Shown: positions 43,678 through 51,877 of the stretch, in pieces
Numbering within the stretch: the first letter of the stretch is position 1
How the letters are laid out: every line of letters begins with the position of its first letter
DNA from: Sphingobium sp. JS3065
GTDB lineage: Bacteria > Pseudomonadota > Alphaproteobacteria > Sphingomonadales > Sphingomonadaceae
Reading direction: 5' to 3'
DNA: 64,000 nucleotides
Assembly: GCF_026427355.1 (NCBI RefSeq)
Contig: NZ_CP102667.1
Coordinates: 1-64,000 of the forward strand
Translations under genes and position numbers: made by a program
The notes under the pieces: generated by a model
What the model was told of the DNA's origin: nothing
The model's input: the letters and a program-made list of their open reading frames with translations, nothing else
The model's database searches: none

Positions 43678-44238
43678 GTGAAGGGGCAACGGATCGGCTA
43701 TGTCCGGGTCAGCACGTTCGATCAGAATGTGGATCGCCAATTGGAAGGTCAGTCGCTCGATCGGACCTTCACCGACAAGGCATCGGGCAAGGACGTCAAC
43801 CGCCCCCAGCTTGAGGCTCTGCTCACTTTCGCCCGCGAAGGCGATACCGTCGTCGTCCACAGCATGGATCGGTTGGCCCGCAATCTGGATGACCTGCGCA
43901 AGCTGGTCCAGGGCCTCACCAAGCGAGGTATCCGGATCGAGTTTGAGAAGGAAAGCCTGTCCTTCTCGGGGGAGGACTCCCCGATGGCCAATCTGATGCT
44001 CTCGGTCATGGGTGCGTTTGCTGAGTTCGAGCGCGCCCTGATCCGCGAACGGCAACGCGAAGGCATTGCGATCGCTCGGCAGCGCGGCGCCTATCGGGGG
44101 CGGAAACGGTCGCTCTCGGATGAGATGATTGCCGATCTGCACCGCCGCGTTGCCGCCGGTGAACGCAAGGCGACCATCGCGCGCGACATGGGCATCAGCC
44201 GCGAAACCCTCTACCAGTACCTTCGCGCCGCTGCCTGA
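43678..44238 (+). CDS. tnpR: Resolvase TnpR at the right end of the large transposon
   Basis: The 186-residue serine recombinase has [13 protein letters not shown] with the catalytic serine near residue 12, [34 protein letters not shown] and a C-terminal [12 protein letters not shown]. It is similar to the resolvase at 12082. The start is taken as the GTG at 43678 because upstream sequence belongs to an older transposon end; a lost native start is possible. It stops 14 bases before the right terminal repeat, mirroring tnpA at the left end. Confidence 0.88.
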   Translation: MKGQRIGYVRVSTFDQNVDRQLEGQSLDRTFTDKASGKDVNRPQLEALLTFAREGDTVVVHSMDRLARNLDDLRKLVQGLTKRGIRIEFEKESLSFSGEDSPMANLMLSVMGAFAEFERALIRERQREGIAIARQRGAYRGRKRSLSDEMIADLHRRVAAGERKATIARDMGISRETLYQYLRAAA

Positions 44239-44252
44239 CACCAATGTTCACA

Positions 44253-44300
44253 TTATGTCCGGAAAATCGTTGTTCAGCGTACAAAGCTTGAGGTGACGCC
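44253..44300. repeat. Right terminal inverted repeat of the large transposon
   Basis: Its reverse complement starts GGCGTCACCTCAAGCTTTGT and matches 6098-6145 at 41 of 48 bases. It also encodes the last eight residues and the stop of the truncated backbone gene reading in from the right. Confidence 0.88.
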
Positions 44301-44654
44301 TATCCCGTATGATGTGCCAATCATCAAACCTACGAAGAACACGGGGATCATGAGCAGAAGCATCGAGCCGAAGCGTGTTCTACGGCGAGAGCTTTGGATC
44401 GCGAGCGCATCACGTTGCAGCTTGAGGGCTGTTATGATCGTCTCGGTAGCAAGGGTGATTTCATGGGCGTCGTCGCCCACATTTGTAAGCAATTGCTCAA
44501 CGTCTGTCAGAGGGCGTTCCAACTGTTTACCCACTTCGCTTAGATCAGACCAAGCGAGGTTTCTGGAATGAATCACGCGAAGCAAGGTTTCAATGTGACG
44601 ATCGAGATCGGACACGCCTCTCGATGGCACCGGATCAGGCCGGGGAATGTTCAT
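44274..44654 (-). CDS. Membrane protein of unknown function, C-terminus altered by the transposon
   Basis: I do not recognise a family. From the ATG at 44654 the protein is hydrophilic and helical (about 1-90) and then has one strong membrane segment (about 96-116, SMLLLMIPVFFVGLMIGTSYGI). The final residues GVTSSFVR and the stop come from the transposon end. The native gene continued for 31 codons, now at 5997-6092, giving a charged tail of 149 residues in all. It is divergent from nothing nearby and lies downstream of the LPD7 gene in the transfer operon, so a role at the mating apparatus is possible but unproven. Confidence 0.65.
   Translation of the reverse strand: MNIPRPDPVPSRGVSDLDRHIETLLRVIHSRNLAWSDLSEVGKQLERPLTDVEQLLTNVGDDAHEITLATETIITALKLQRDALAIQSSRRRTRFGSMLLLMIPVFFVGLMIGTSYGIGVTSSFVR
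44301..44305. repeat. Right target-site duplication TATCC
   Basis: This is a direct copy of 6093-6097, immediately outside the right terminal repeat. Confidence 0.9.
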
Positions 44655-44693
44655 CGTGCGGTTTCCTGTTTCCAAAAGGCATGTGCCATGCAC

Positions 44694-45872
44694 TTAGCGC
44701 GAGCGGGACGGCTTTCTCTCCTGCTGGCGAAGCGTCAAATCCTCGCGGGCTATGCGGGTGGCCTCATTCTGGCGCTGTTGCTCGAAGCGTGCCGCAGGAA
44801 TCGGTCCGCCGTTCTCAATCCGCTTGGCCACCGTTTCCTTCGCGTTCTCGATGTAGCGCGCCTGATCCTCCTTTTTGGGAAAGCGCGTCTTAGCTTCGAT
44901 TGAGGCCGCCAGGACGTGCGACTGCGCGGCCTTGAATTGCGGATCGGTCGCATTCTCGCGGTGGGAGTTGCGGCGGAATTGTTCGGCCGCTGCGCGAAAC
45001 TCGGTAGGGTCTTGCTTTGCCATGCTCGCTCTTTTCGTAGGGTCTTGAGCTTCGCGCGCCTTGTCACGCGCCGCCAGTCTTTCTCCCTCAAGCTTCAGCT
45101 GGGGAGAAGGCTCGAAGTCTTTGACGGCGACACCGGCGCGGGCGGCTTCCAGATAGACCGCCTTCTTGAAATCATCGCTGCCATGAACACGGATCGACTG
45201 CCAGCCATTATGCTTCGCAATGGCGACCGCATCGCCAATCGCATGGTCCTTGTTGATCCGAATGCCGTCCTGGCCTTTGATCGACATATCGGGCTTGTCG
45301 TCGCGTCCACTACGGAACAGGTCGTCGCCGACCCGCAGATATTTCCGTTCGAGCTGGGCCGGTAGCGCCAAGGCGGCGTCATTGACCTTCTTGCTTTGGT
45401 CCGCCGCCTTTGACGGTGGATCGGAACGAGTGGGCGCTGACGCCTCTTGCCGTTCCGCCCTGGACCGTTCGCCTTCATGAATATTCAGCGATTTGTCGGT
45501 TACGGCGGCCGGTGCGGCTTCACGCTTCACCGTTCGGGGCCAAGCTTCAATATCAGCTAACGCGGCGCGCTCGCGTTGCTCCAATTCATTCGTAGGCGCC
45601 CCGCGTTTCACCGCGCCGTGATATTCTTTAATGGCTGGGCTTAGGTATTGCCCTACGGGCGTCGAACCGTCGTTCTGCCAGTCCGTAGATACAAGGTGTG
45701 CAGTTTTGCCATCTTTCTGCATCCTCAGCGAGTGATTGCCCGTGTCCACCTTGACGTAAGCCTGCATTGCATCGGGCAGAGTAGCGAAGGATTGCTTGCT
45801 TGAGCCTACTCCGTGAATCTCGAAGGGGCGCGGTTCGGTTTCTGCGCGCGGGCTTGTGCTATCATCGGCCAT
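44694..45872 (-). CDS. LPD7-domain protein (large polyvalent protein-associated)
   Basis: The 392-residue protein has a low-complexity charged first half. A central domain at about 175-265 runs KYLRVGDDLFRSGRDDKPDMSI, IRINKDHAIGDAVAIAKHNGW, and SDDFKKAVYLEAARAGV; this is the LPD7 pattern usually found in TraI-type relaxases and other large mobile-element proteins. Here it stands alone, next to virD4, while the relaxase is about 39 kb away (about 1 kb without the transposon). ATG at 45872 has GGGAGAAG upstream and overlaps the virD4 stop region. Its function is unknown; handling of transferred DNA is a guess. Confidence 0.7.
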   Translation of the reverse strand: MADDSTSPRAETEPRPFEIHGVGSSKQSFATLPDAMQAYVKVDTGNHSLRMQKDGKTAHLVSTDWQNDGSTPVGQYLSPAIKEYHGAVKRGAPTNELEQRERAALADIEAWPRTVKREAAPAAVTDKSLNIHEGERSRAERQEASAPTRSDPPSKAADQSKKVNDAALALPAQLERKYLRVGDDLFRSGRDDKPDMSIKGQDGIRINKDHAIGDAVAIAKHNGWQSIRVHGSDDFKKAVYLEAARAGVAVKDFEPSPQLKLEGERLAARDKAREAQDPTKRASMAKQDPTEFRAAAEQFRRNSHRENATDPQFKAAQSHVLAASIEAKTRFPKKEDQARYIENAKETVAKRIENGGPIPAARFEQQRQNEATRIAREDLTLRQQERKPSRSR

Positions 45873-47778
45873 ATTCTTCTCCCTCACTCAGAACTAGATC
45901 CCGGCGCTGACCTTCCCACTCCTCTTTCGTCGGGTCGGGACCAATAATGTCGTCGAAGTCGATTTCATCGAATGCCATGCTGCCGTCCTTCACTGTAAGG
46001 TTCGGCATGTCGCGATCGAGGGCGAGAACGTCTTCGGGAATGTCCTGCACCTGGTCATCGGCCAGCGCGGAATAGTCGTTGAAAGCCGCCAGCTCTTCAT
46101 CGCTCAAATCATCGACGGGCGCGATCGGCGCGATTGGCTTGGGCAGCGCCGCTACTTCCGGCGCAGGCGTCAAGCGCGAGCGGAACACGGCATCCTTGAA
46201 GTAGCGGATTTTCTTGCCGCGAATGACAGGGATACCGCCCCGGATGACGAGAATATCTTCTTCGGGCAGCTGCATCAGCTCTTGCGGGAGCATCAGCGCG
46301 CGACGCTGTTCGGAGACTGTCTTGCTTCGATTGGCGAGCAATCCATGTATCGTCAGGGACCGGCTTTCCGCATCCTGACCGAGATAGCCGAGGCGTTCCG
46401 ACAGTTCCTTTGCGACCCGCAGCTCCTTCGGCGTAAACGCAATTTCGACCCCGCAATTTGATACGATTTCGTCCGCGCCATGCTCCCCATAGACATTCCG
46501 CAGCTGGGAGCGGGACTGGATGACGGGAAGCAGACGGAGCCCATAGCCGCGCACATAGGAGAACGCATTTGCAATGACCTGGGCGCGGCCGAGCCGAGCA
46601 AATTCGTCCAGAATGAGCAGCACGGACAGCTTTTCGCCATCGTCGGGCAGTTGCCGCGTGTTGAGATCGATCAGCTGTTGGAAAAACAGATTGTAGAGCG
46701 GCGCGACCCTATCGAGTTCATCCGGTGAGACGCCGAGATAGATCGAGGTCGGTATGCGGCGAAGGTCTGTCAGGGAAAAGTCGCTTTCGGCCGTCGCGCG
46801 ATCGACAATTGGATTGATCCAGAGATTGAGCTTGGAGGTGACGGTCTGGATAATGCCGGTGAATGTGTTGTCCGCGCTGGACGTAAAATCGCTCAATGCG
46901 GCGCGGCACCCTTCCGATAGCGCGCTATCGCCGGCTTCCTTGGCGAAGAATGCCTTCATCCCCGGCATCGTGATAGTCCGGTATATCTCGCCAAAAGAGA
47001 ACGGTCGTTCAGGCTTGGCCGCGATCCACGATGCAATGCCGACAAAGGCCGTGCGGGCTGATTCCGTCCAGAATGCCTCGCCCTTCTCCGGGGGCACGAA
47101 GAGCATCGTGGCAATCTTCTGCAATTCGACCAGGACCTCTATTGGATCGGCCCTGTTGATATAGCTAAGCGGGTTGTAGCGGGCCGTGCGGCCTTCCCTG
47201 TCCGTAGGGTTGAACAGCACAACCTTTTGGCCGCCCTTGCGGCGAAAACCCGCCGTGATTTCATAGTTCTCGCGCTTAATATCGAGCACGACAACCGAAT
47301 CCGGCCATTGCAACAGATTCGGGATGACGATGCCAACGCCCTTGCCCGATCCGGTAGGCGCTTCGAGCAATACATGCTCCATCTTGCCCACCATGAGAAA
47401 GCCGTTGCGGAAAAAGCCATTGCGGACGCGGCCGAGCACAATGCCCTTCTTAGCGCGAAGGCCCGCCTTGCGGATTTCGCCTTCGCGCGCGAAGCGGGCT
47501 TCGCCGTGAAGGTTCCTTTTCGGCCGCAGGACGATAGCCATAAGCAACACCGGCAGCGGCACGCCTATGACCGCGCCTCGCCAGAGCGCTTCGGTCACGA
47601 CAGGATCATGGCGGTAATACCAGAAGAAGCCGGGGAGCCTGAGCGGATCATAAGCCGCGGCGGGCATTTTGAGAAAGAACCACGCCACCGTGCCGGTCAG
47701 CAGGCCGATCAGCAGCAGTGTGATCGGAAGGAGGACGAGGGCCAGTGCGAGCCTGTTAGAGCCTGTTTTCTGGATCAA
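45862..47778 (-). CDS. virD4: Type IV coupling protein VirD4/TraG
   Basis: The 638-residue inner-membrane ATPase links the relaxosome to the secretion channel. Two N-terminal membrane segments (about 10-36 and 66-84) precede the Walker A motif (APTGSGKG, 140-147) and Walker B (VLLILDEFARLG, near 395-405). It ends in an acidic tail. Its start overlaps virB11 by 23 bases, and its stop overlaps the next gene by 11. Confidence 0.92.
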   Translation of the reverse strand: MIQKTGSNRLALALVLLPITLLLIGLLTGTVAWFFLKMPAAAYDPLRLPGFFWYYRHDPVVTEALWRGAVIGVPLPVLLMAIVLRPKRNLHGEARFAREGEIRKAGLRAKKGIVLGRVRNGFFRNGFLMVGKMEHVLLEAPTGSGKGVGIVIPNLLQWPDSVVVLDIKRENYEITAGFRRKGGQKVVLFNPTDREGRTARYNPLSYINRADPIEVLVELQKIATMLFVPPEKGEAFWTESARTAFVGIASWIAAKPERPFSFGEIYRTITMPGMKAFFAKEAGDSALSEGCRAALSDFTSSADNTFTGIIQTVTSKLNLWINPIVDRATAESDFSLTDLRRIPTSIYLGVSPDELDRVAPLYNLFFQQLIDLNTRQLPDDGEKLSVLLILDEFARLGRAQVIANAFSYVRGYGLRLLPVIQSRSQLRNVYGEHGADEIVSNCGVEIAFTPKELRVAKELSERLGYLGQDAESRSLTIHGLLANRSKTVSEQRRALMLPQELMQLPEEDILVIRGGIPVIRGKKIRYFKDAVFRSRLTPAPEVAALPKPIAPIAPVDDLSDEELAAFNDYSALADDQVQDIPEDVLALDRDMPNLTVKDGSMAFDEIDFDDIIGPDPTKEEWEGQRRDLVLSEGEEYGR

Positions 47779-48748
47779 AATATATCTCCGTCACGCGAAA
47801 GCGGCCTTCGACCTTCTTGGTCTGCACGACCACATCAACCAGCAGCTTGAGCAGGCTGCGAATGTCGTCACGGGCCAGATCGGCGCCGCCCTCGCTTTCC
47901 TTGACCAGCAATGTCAGCTGTTCGAACGCGAGTTCGGCCGAGTCCGCATGGATCGTCGTGATTGAGCCGGGATGGCCTGAGTTGACGTTGCGGAGATAGA
48001 AGAACGCGGTGCCGTCGCGCAGCTCCTGCAACAGTATCCGGTCAGGCCGCATACGCAGGGCCGATTCCAGAAGATCCTTTGCAGAGATTTTCGCGGTGCC
48101 CTGCTTGTCCTTCGCGTAGAGCATGTGGACCACGTTGCGATGCGGAACGACCAATTCGCGCGTGTCTTCGATCGTCAGCAGCCGCTCATGCGGCGGAATG
48201 AGCTGGATCAGCCCTTTAGAGAGCGTCGTCTTTCCCGAGCCGGTAGCGCCCGAAATCAGGATATTCTTGCGGCCTCGGACCGCCTTTTGGAAAAATTCGA
48301 CGTGCTTTCCTGCGTCGAGCAGATCGCGCAATTCAACATCGAGCGGCGAGACTTGCCTAGTCGCGATCTTTGTCTCGCTAAACAGCCCACCGCGCTCGAA
48401 GTCCTCCATCGTCAACGTCACCGATGACGGTTTGCGGATGGTGATGGACACGGTGCCGGCAGGGACAGCAGGCGGCACAACCAGCTGCACACGCTCACCG
48501 CTGGGGAGGATTGTGGAGCAGATCGGCGTGGACTGGCTTATGTCCTGATGCGTGAAAGCCGCCGCTGCCCGCGCGAGCGCGAGCAGCGACTTTTCATTGA
48601 GGTCAGGCAATGTCTCCCAGGACCACCCATCGCGCGTTTCAATTGCCGCCTCGCCAGCCTTGTTAATCACCAGCTCCGTTACGTCCTCACGCGCGAGCAG
48701 AGGGCGCAGCGGCAGTAAGGCGTTTTCGAGGACCGCCGTATTGCTCAT
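47756..48748 (-). CDS. virB11: VirB11-type secretion ATPase
   Basis: The 330-residue hexameric traffic ATPase powers substrate transfer and pilus assembly. It has Walker A SGATGSGKTT (166-175), an Asp box (TIEDTRELV), a Walker B region (ALRMRPDRILLQELR) and a His box (NSGHPGSITTIHAD). It overlaps virB10 by four bases and virD4 by 23, so the genes are coupled. Confidence 0.93.
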   Translation of the reverse strand: MSNTAVLENALLPLRPLLAREDVTELVINKAGEAAIETRDGWSWETLPDLNEKSLLALARAAAAFTHQDISQSTPICSTILPSGERVQLVVPPAVPAGTVSITIRKPSSVTLTMEDFERGGLFSETKIATRQVSPLDVELRDLLDAGKHVEFFQKAVRGRKNILISGATGSGKTTLSKGLIQLIPPHERLLTIEDTRELVVPHRNVVHMLYAKDKQGTAKISAKDLLESALRMRPDRILLQELRDGTAFFYLRNVNSGHPGSITTIHADSAELAFEQLTLLVKESEGGADLARDDIRSLLKLLVDVVVQTKKVEGRFRVTEIYFDPENRL

Positions 48749-50013
48749 TGGCTGCGCCGAAGCCGCAGGCCGTAGATGTTGGAGAAATCAAAGTCGCGCG
48801 CGACCATGATTCCCACTTCCGCGCCCTGATTGATGCGAAGCACCGGCTGAATCTGCATCGTGTCCCGCAAGATCGTGTCCGACGCTTGGCTGGGAACCCG
48901 CGTGACATTATCGGCGTCGGAGACTTCCGAGGCGGCGATCGAGGCGGCATCGTTGAGCGAACTGAACAACAGCGCGGCCCCGAAGCGTTCCCAAAAGAAG
49001 TTCTTCACGCCGCCTGCCATACCTGAACGGCCAAGCGCATCGCTGGCGGGCGAACCTACGTCGATCGCCACGCCGCGAGGCGTGACCGCGCGGTTCCATA
49101 CCGCAAAGAGACGATATTTGCCGCGCTGGACGCCGGTTTGATATTCGCCCAAGACGCGCGTTCCCTTTTCCAGCAGGACGACGCGGCCGTTGTCCGAATA
49201 AATGTCGCGGGGAATGATGCAGCTGACATATCCGGGCTGACTGGAATCCATCGCGGTTTGCAGCACGCATGGAATGAACGACCCCGCGAGGATCAGCATA
49301 TCGCGGTTGCCAATGTCGCGGCCTGACACCCGATCAATTTGCGAGGTCTGGCGCATGTTTTCGAGATTGGTCCGCCGCGATCCACCTTGCCCATCGCCAT
49401 CGGCCGACGCACCAATCAACTGCGCGCCCTGTGCTCCTGTGCCGCCGCCCATGGGCAGGCCGGTGGCAGCTGCCACCGCTCCACCGACCCCACCGCCGTT
49501 TTCGCCACCATAAGCCATGATTCCGGCACGGCGCTGGGCCTCTGCAATGACTTGCCCCTCAGACTTTTGGGGGCGGCCACTTGCACCGGCTGTGCGGGGC
49601 GCTTGGCTTCCATCGAGCGCCGGCACTTCCGTCATGGGCACCGGCGCGTTCGGATCATTCGGCGCATCGGCAAGCGTTGGCGCGATGATCGACTTGGGAT
49701 CGTAGTTGGCGAGCTGCCTTTCATCCGGCTTTTCCGCTTTCTCGGCCTTTTCGGTTGGATCGCTCCGCATCGCGTCGATTGTGCTGAAACCGAGAACGAT
49801 CGCGCCGCAGGCAACCGCCGCGAGAACGACCGCCTTTTTGGGGTCGATCGACCTGTTCGGCAGAGCGGCAATCTTCGCCTGGCGCTCGCTTTGCCGCTCA
49901 ATATCTTCGGGATCGGGCACCGGCTCAGACGCGAGGGGCCGGTTTTCGACCGTCTCGCCCTGCGAGATGATGTTGTCGCCATGCGGCGCGTTGTCATGAT
50001 CGTTCGCAGCCAT
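48745..50013 (-). CDS. virB10: VirB10/TrbI core-complex protein
   Basis: The 422-residue protein spans the envelope, with a cytoplasmic N-terminus, one membrane helix near 63-80 (VVLAAVACGAIVLGF), a Pro- and Gly-rich periplasmic linker and a C-terminal beta-barrel domain from about 225 (LILAGSFIPCVLQT to GLRLRRSQ). It forms the core with VirB7 and VirB9. The linker contains a perfect copy of the plasmid palindrome that encodes Val-Ala-Ala-Ala-Thr-Gly. Confidence 0.93.
   Translation of the reverse strand: MAANDHDNAPHGDNIISQGETVENRPLASEPVPDPEDIERQSERQAKIAALPNRSIDPKKAVVLAAVACGAIVLGFSTIDAMRSDPTEKAEKAEKPDERQLANYDPKSIIAPTLADAPNDPNAPVPMTEVPALDGSQAPRTAGASGRPQKSEGQVIAEAQRRAGIMAYGGENGGGVGGAVAAATGLPMGGGTGAQGAQLIGASADGDGQGGSRRTNLENMRQTSQIDRVSGRDIGNRDMLILAGSFIPCVLQTAMDSSQPGYVSCIIPRDIYSDNGRVVLLEKGTRVLGEYQTGVQRGKYRLFAVWNRAVTPRGVAIDVGSPASDALGRSGMAGGVKNFFWERFGAALLFSSLNDAASIAASEVSDADNVTRVPSQASDTILRDTMQIQPVLRINQGAEVGIMVARDFDFSNIYGLRLRRSQ
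49461..49478. repeat. Plasmid palindrome, copy 6, inside virB10
   Basis: CGGTGGCAGCTGCCACCG is a perfect 18-bp palindrome in the linker-coding part of virB10. It is read as Val-Ala-Ala-Ala-Thr-Gly on the minus strand, with the same Val-Ala-Ala-Ala-Thr as the parB copy. Confidence 0.9.
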
Positions 50014-50014
50014 T

Positions 50015-50857
50015 TTATTGAACCCCCGTGGTTCGCTCGACTAGGCCAGAGGCCGTGTCAGTTTTGGGATCGCGCCCGTAATAGTCGGTTTTCTGATTGT
50101 GGATGCAGAGCACTTCGAGGCCCCGGCGCAGCCGGATTGTCCTGTAAACCCCGTGCAGCACCACATATTCATCGCGCACATCGAAGGAGGCGATGGCTTC
50201 CGATCCATCAGGATTGACGACGAAGAACGCCGGCAATTCACGCTGGTTGGGGAAGCGCATCACGGTGAACTGTCCATTGTCAGACACTTCGGAGGGCTGG
50301 ATGGCCGTCGATCCTTGCATGATGTAATCGGCGTTGCGTGTGCCTTCCAGCACGCCAATATCGAGCGCGGACTTCACCGCGCCGCGTTCCAAGGCTTTCA
50401 GCTGGGCCAGCTGGGCCATTGCGGCTTGCGCCTGCGCCTCGGCCGCTTCCTGTTCAGGATAGCGGAAAACGACCGTATAGAAGCCGCTGCCGCGCTGCGT
50501 TGGCGACAGAGCGAAGCGGTAGCTGCGCGGGCCGTAGCGTGAACGGGTTATGACTGTCAGGTTCGTGCGACCCGCGCGCTCGCGCGGTTTGATGAAAAGC
50601 GAATTGGCAGCCGGTGCGACTTCCCAAGACACGGTATCGCCCAACGCCACATGCTCGACTACTTCATCCTTGGCGAAGACGATTTCCGTGGCGATGCGGA
50701 ATACACCCGGAATCTCATAGACTTGCCGATCATTGTAGTTCGCTTCACGAACCCGGTGATCGAGCACCGTCGCATGAGGCGTTTCTTCGGCCATCGCCGG
50801 CGACGCAGCTAGCGCGATCGCGAGCGCAAACGGGGCGCTCCACTTCAACACGGTCAT
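50015..50857 (-). CDS. virB9: VirB9/TrbG core-complex protein
   Basis: The 280-residue periplasmic protein has a signal peptide (about 1-23, ending ASPAMA) and the VirB9 N- and C-terminal domains, including [16 protein letters not shown] and the C-terminal [32 protein letters not shown] region. It joins VirB7 and VirB10 in the outer part of the channel. It overlaps virB8 by four bases. Confidence 0.92.
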   Translation of the reverse strand: MTVLKWSAPFALAIALAASPAMAEETPHATVLDHRVREANYNDRQVYEIPGVFRIATEIVFAKDEVVEHVALGDTVSWEVAPAANSLFIKPRERAGRTNLTVITRSRYGPRSYRFALSPTQRGSGFYTVVFRYPEQEAAEAQAQAAMAQLAQLKALERGAVKSALDIGVLEGTRNADYIMQGSTAIQPSEVSDNGQFTVMRFPNQRELPAFFVVNPDGSEAIASFDVRDEYVVLHGVYRTIRLRRGLEVLCIHNQKTDYYGRDPKTDTASGLVERTTGVQ

Positions 50858-51537
50858 TGGGGCACCTCCACGTCAGCGCGATAGCTCTCGACCTGATAGC
50901 CAAGCGGATTCTTGAAGCGGTCCACTTCCTTGCTCGGCGTGCCATCGACCTTGTATTTGATGGTCGCGACGGCATCGGTTTTGGTCGAGTTCGAGCCGGT
51001 CACAGATTCCTTAGTGAAATAGACCTGCGCGACGTTGCCGCCCAGGAACGACACCCGCTTGATTTCGACAAAAACATCAGTGCGGTTCGCAAGGATGTTT
51101 TGCGGACTTTGGGGATTGTCGGTCTTGTAGAAGCGTGACCACCGATCCTGTTCGGGCCGCGCCGACATGACCATGACCGCATCGAAATATTCTTCGCGAG
51201 CGGCCGCTATCCAGCCTTCGCGATAGCGGACATAGGTAGCGAGGAAATACTTACGGACCGCCTCGTCATAGGTGATCGTCGCGTCACCGTGGAGCTTGGC
51301 GGCGATCGACGCCTCGCCCGTGTTACGGTCCACCGTGATAACATATGGCTCGACCGTTTTTAGAGGCGTCAGGGCTGCAACGGCCACAACGCCAGCAGTC
51401 GCCAGGGCGCCAGCAACGCCAGCGACGACCCACGCCAGCTTTTTGGAGCGCTCGGCCGCCGCAAGCTTGTCACGTTCCCAGCTTGCAGCCTCTTCAAAAT
51501 AGGCTTTCAGCTCGTCCTTTGGAATACCAACTGCCAT
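50854..51537 (-). CDS. virB8: VirB8/TrbF assembly protein
   Basis: The 227-residue bitopic protein has a short cytoplasmic start, a membrane helix at about 34-56 ([20 protein letters not shown]) and a periplasmic NTF2-like domain with [19 protein letters not shown] and the conserved [13 protein letters not shown] segment. It is an inner-membrane assembly factor of the T4SS. Confidence 0.92.
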   Translation of the reverse strand: MAVGIPKDELKAYFEEAASWERDKLAAAERSKKLAWVVAGVAGALATAGVVAVAALTPLKTVEPYVITVDRNTGEASIAAKLHGDATITYDEAVRKYFLATYVRYREGWIAAAREEYFDAVMVMSARPEQDRWSRFYKTDNPQSPQNILANRTDVFVEIKRVSFLGGNVAQVYFTKESVTGSNSTKTDAVATIKYKVDGTPSKEVDRFKNPLGYQVESYRADVEVPQ

Positions 51538-51546
51538 CGTAACACC

Positions 51547-51867
51547 TCAGCAATTCGAGTAGATCGGGCCGCGCAGCGAGGCGCTTAGACGCGGCACTTC
51601 GACCGCCCGCGATGCGTCCGACTGTTCATTGCCCGGAGTGGAGGGGTCTGCCGGGGCCGCGTCCGGCGTTGCCGGTGCACCCTGATTGAACACGTCCACA
51701 TTTGCCGGCGCGGTTCGCTGTGCGGCCTGCTCCGGGATTGAGGGGAGGGTAAGCCCATGCGGATTTGCAGGCCGCATCGGCCCCTCACATTTGGCTGGCT
51801 TTTTGACGGGCTGACCTGCGCAGGCCGCCAGCGCCAGGCAGATTCCGAGTCCAAGCAACTTGCGCAT
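51547..51867 (-). CDS. VirB7-like lipoprotein
   Basis: The 106-residue product has a lipoprotein signal with the lipobox LAAC near residues 13-16 (GICLALAACAG) and a Pro- and Ala-rich tail with a second cysteine at the very end (IYSNC). Position between virB6 and virB8 and the lipobox match VirB7, which anchors the core to the outer membrane. The open frame extends to 52008, but only the ATG at 51867 gives the signal peptide. It is longer than typical VirB7. Confidence 0.75.
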   Translation of the reverse strand: MRKLLGLGICLALAACAGQPVKKPAKCEGPMRPANPHGLTLPSIPEQAAQRTAPANVDVFNQGAPATPDAAPADPSTPGNEQSDASRAVEVPRLSASLRGPIYSNC

Positions 51868-51877
51868 ATTCGTTCCC

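Larger units (their letters stand above)
6098..44300. mobile_element. 38.2-kb Tn3-family transposon carrying mer and nag genes
   Basis: The ends are 48-bp inverted repeats (6098-6145 and 44253-44300) matching at 41 of 48 positions, both starting GGCGTCACCTCAAG. They are bounded by the exact 5-bp direct repeat TATCC. The tnpA at 6158-9127 and the tnpR at 43678-44238 lie just inside opposite ends and read outward. The cargo is a mercury operon, a truncated second tnpR-tnpA pair, IS1071, a disrupted chemoreceptor gene, the full nag operon, another complete Tn3-family unit and remnants of at least two more. The matching duplication shows that everything between entered in one transposition event, or that the cargo accumulated inside after entry. 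Confidence 0.88.

Noticed and set aside
46266..46276. GGGCAGCTGC in virD4
   Set aside because: Only the inner core matches the palindrome; the outer arms do not pair.
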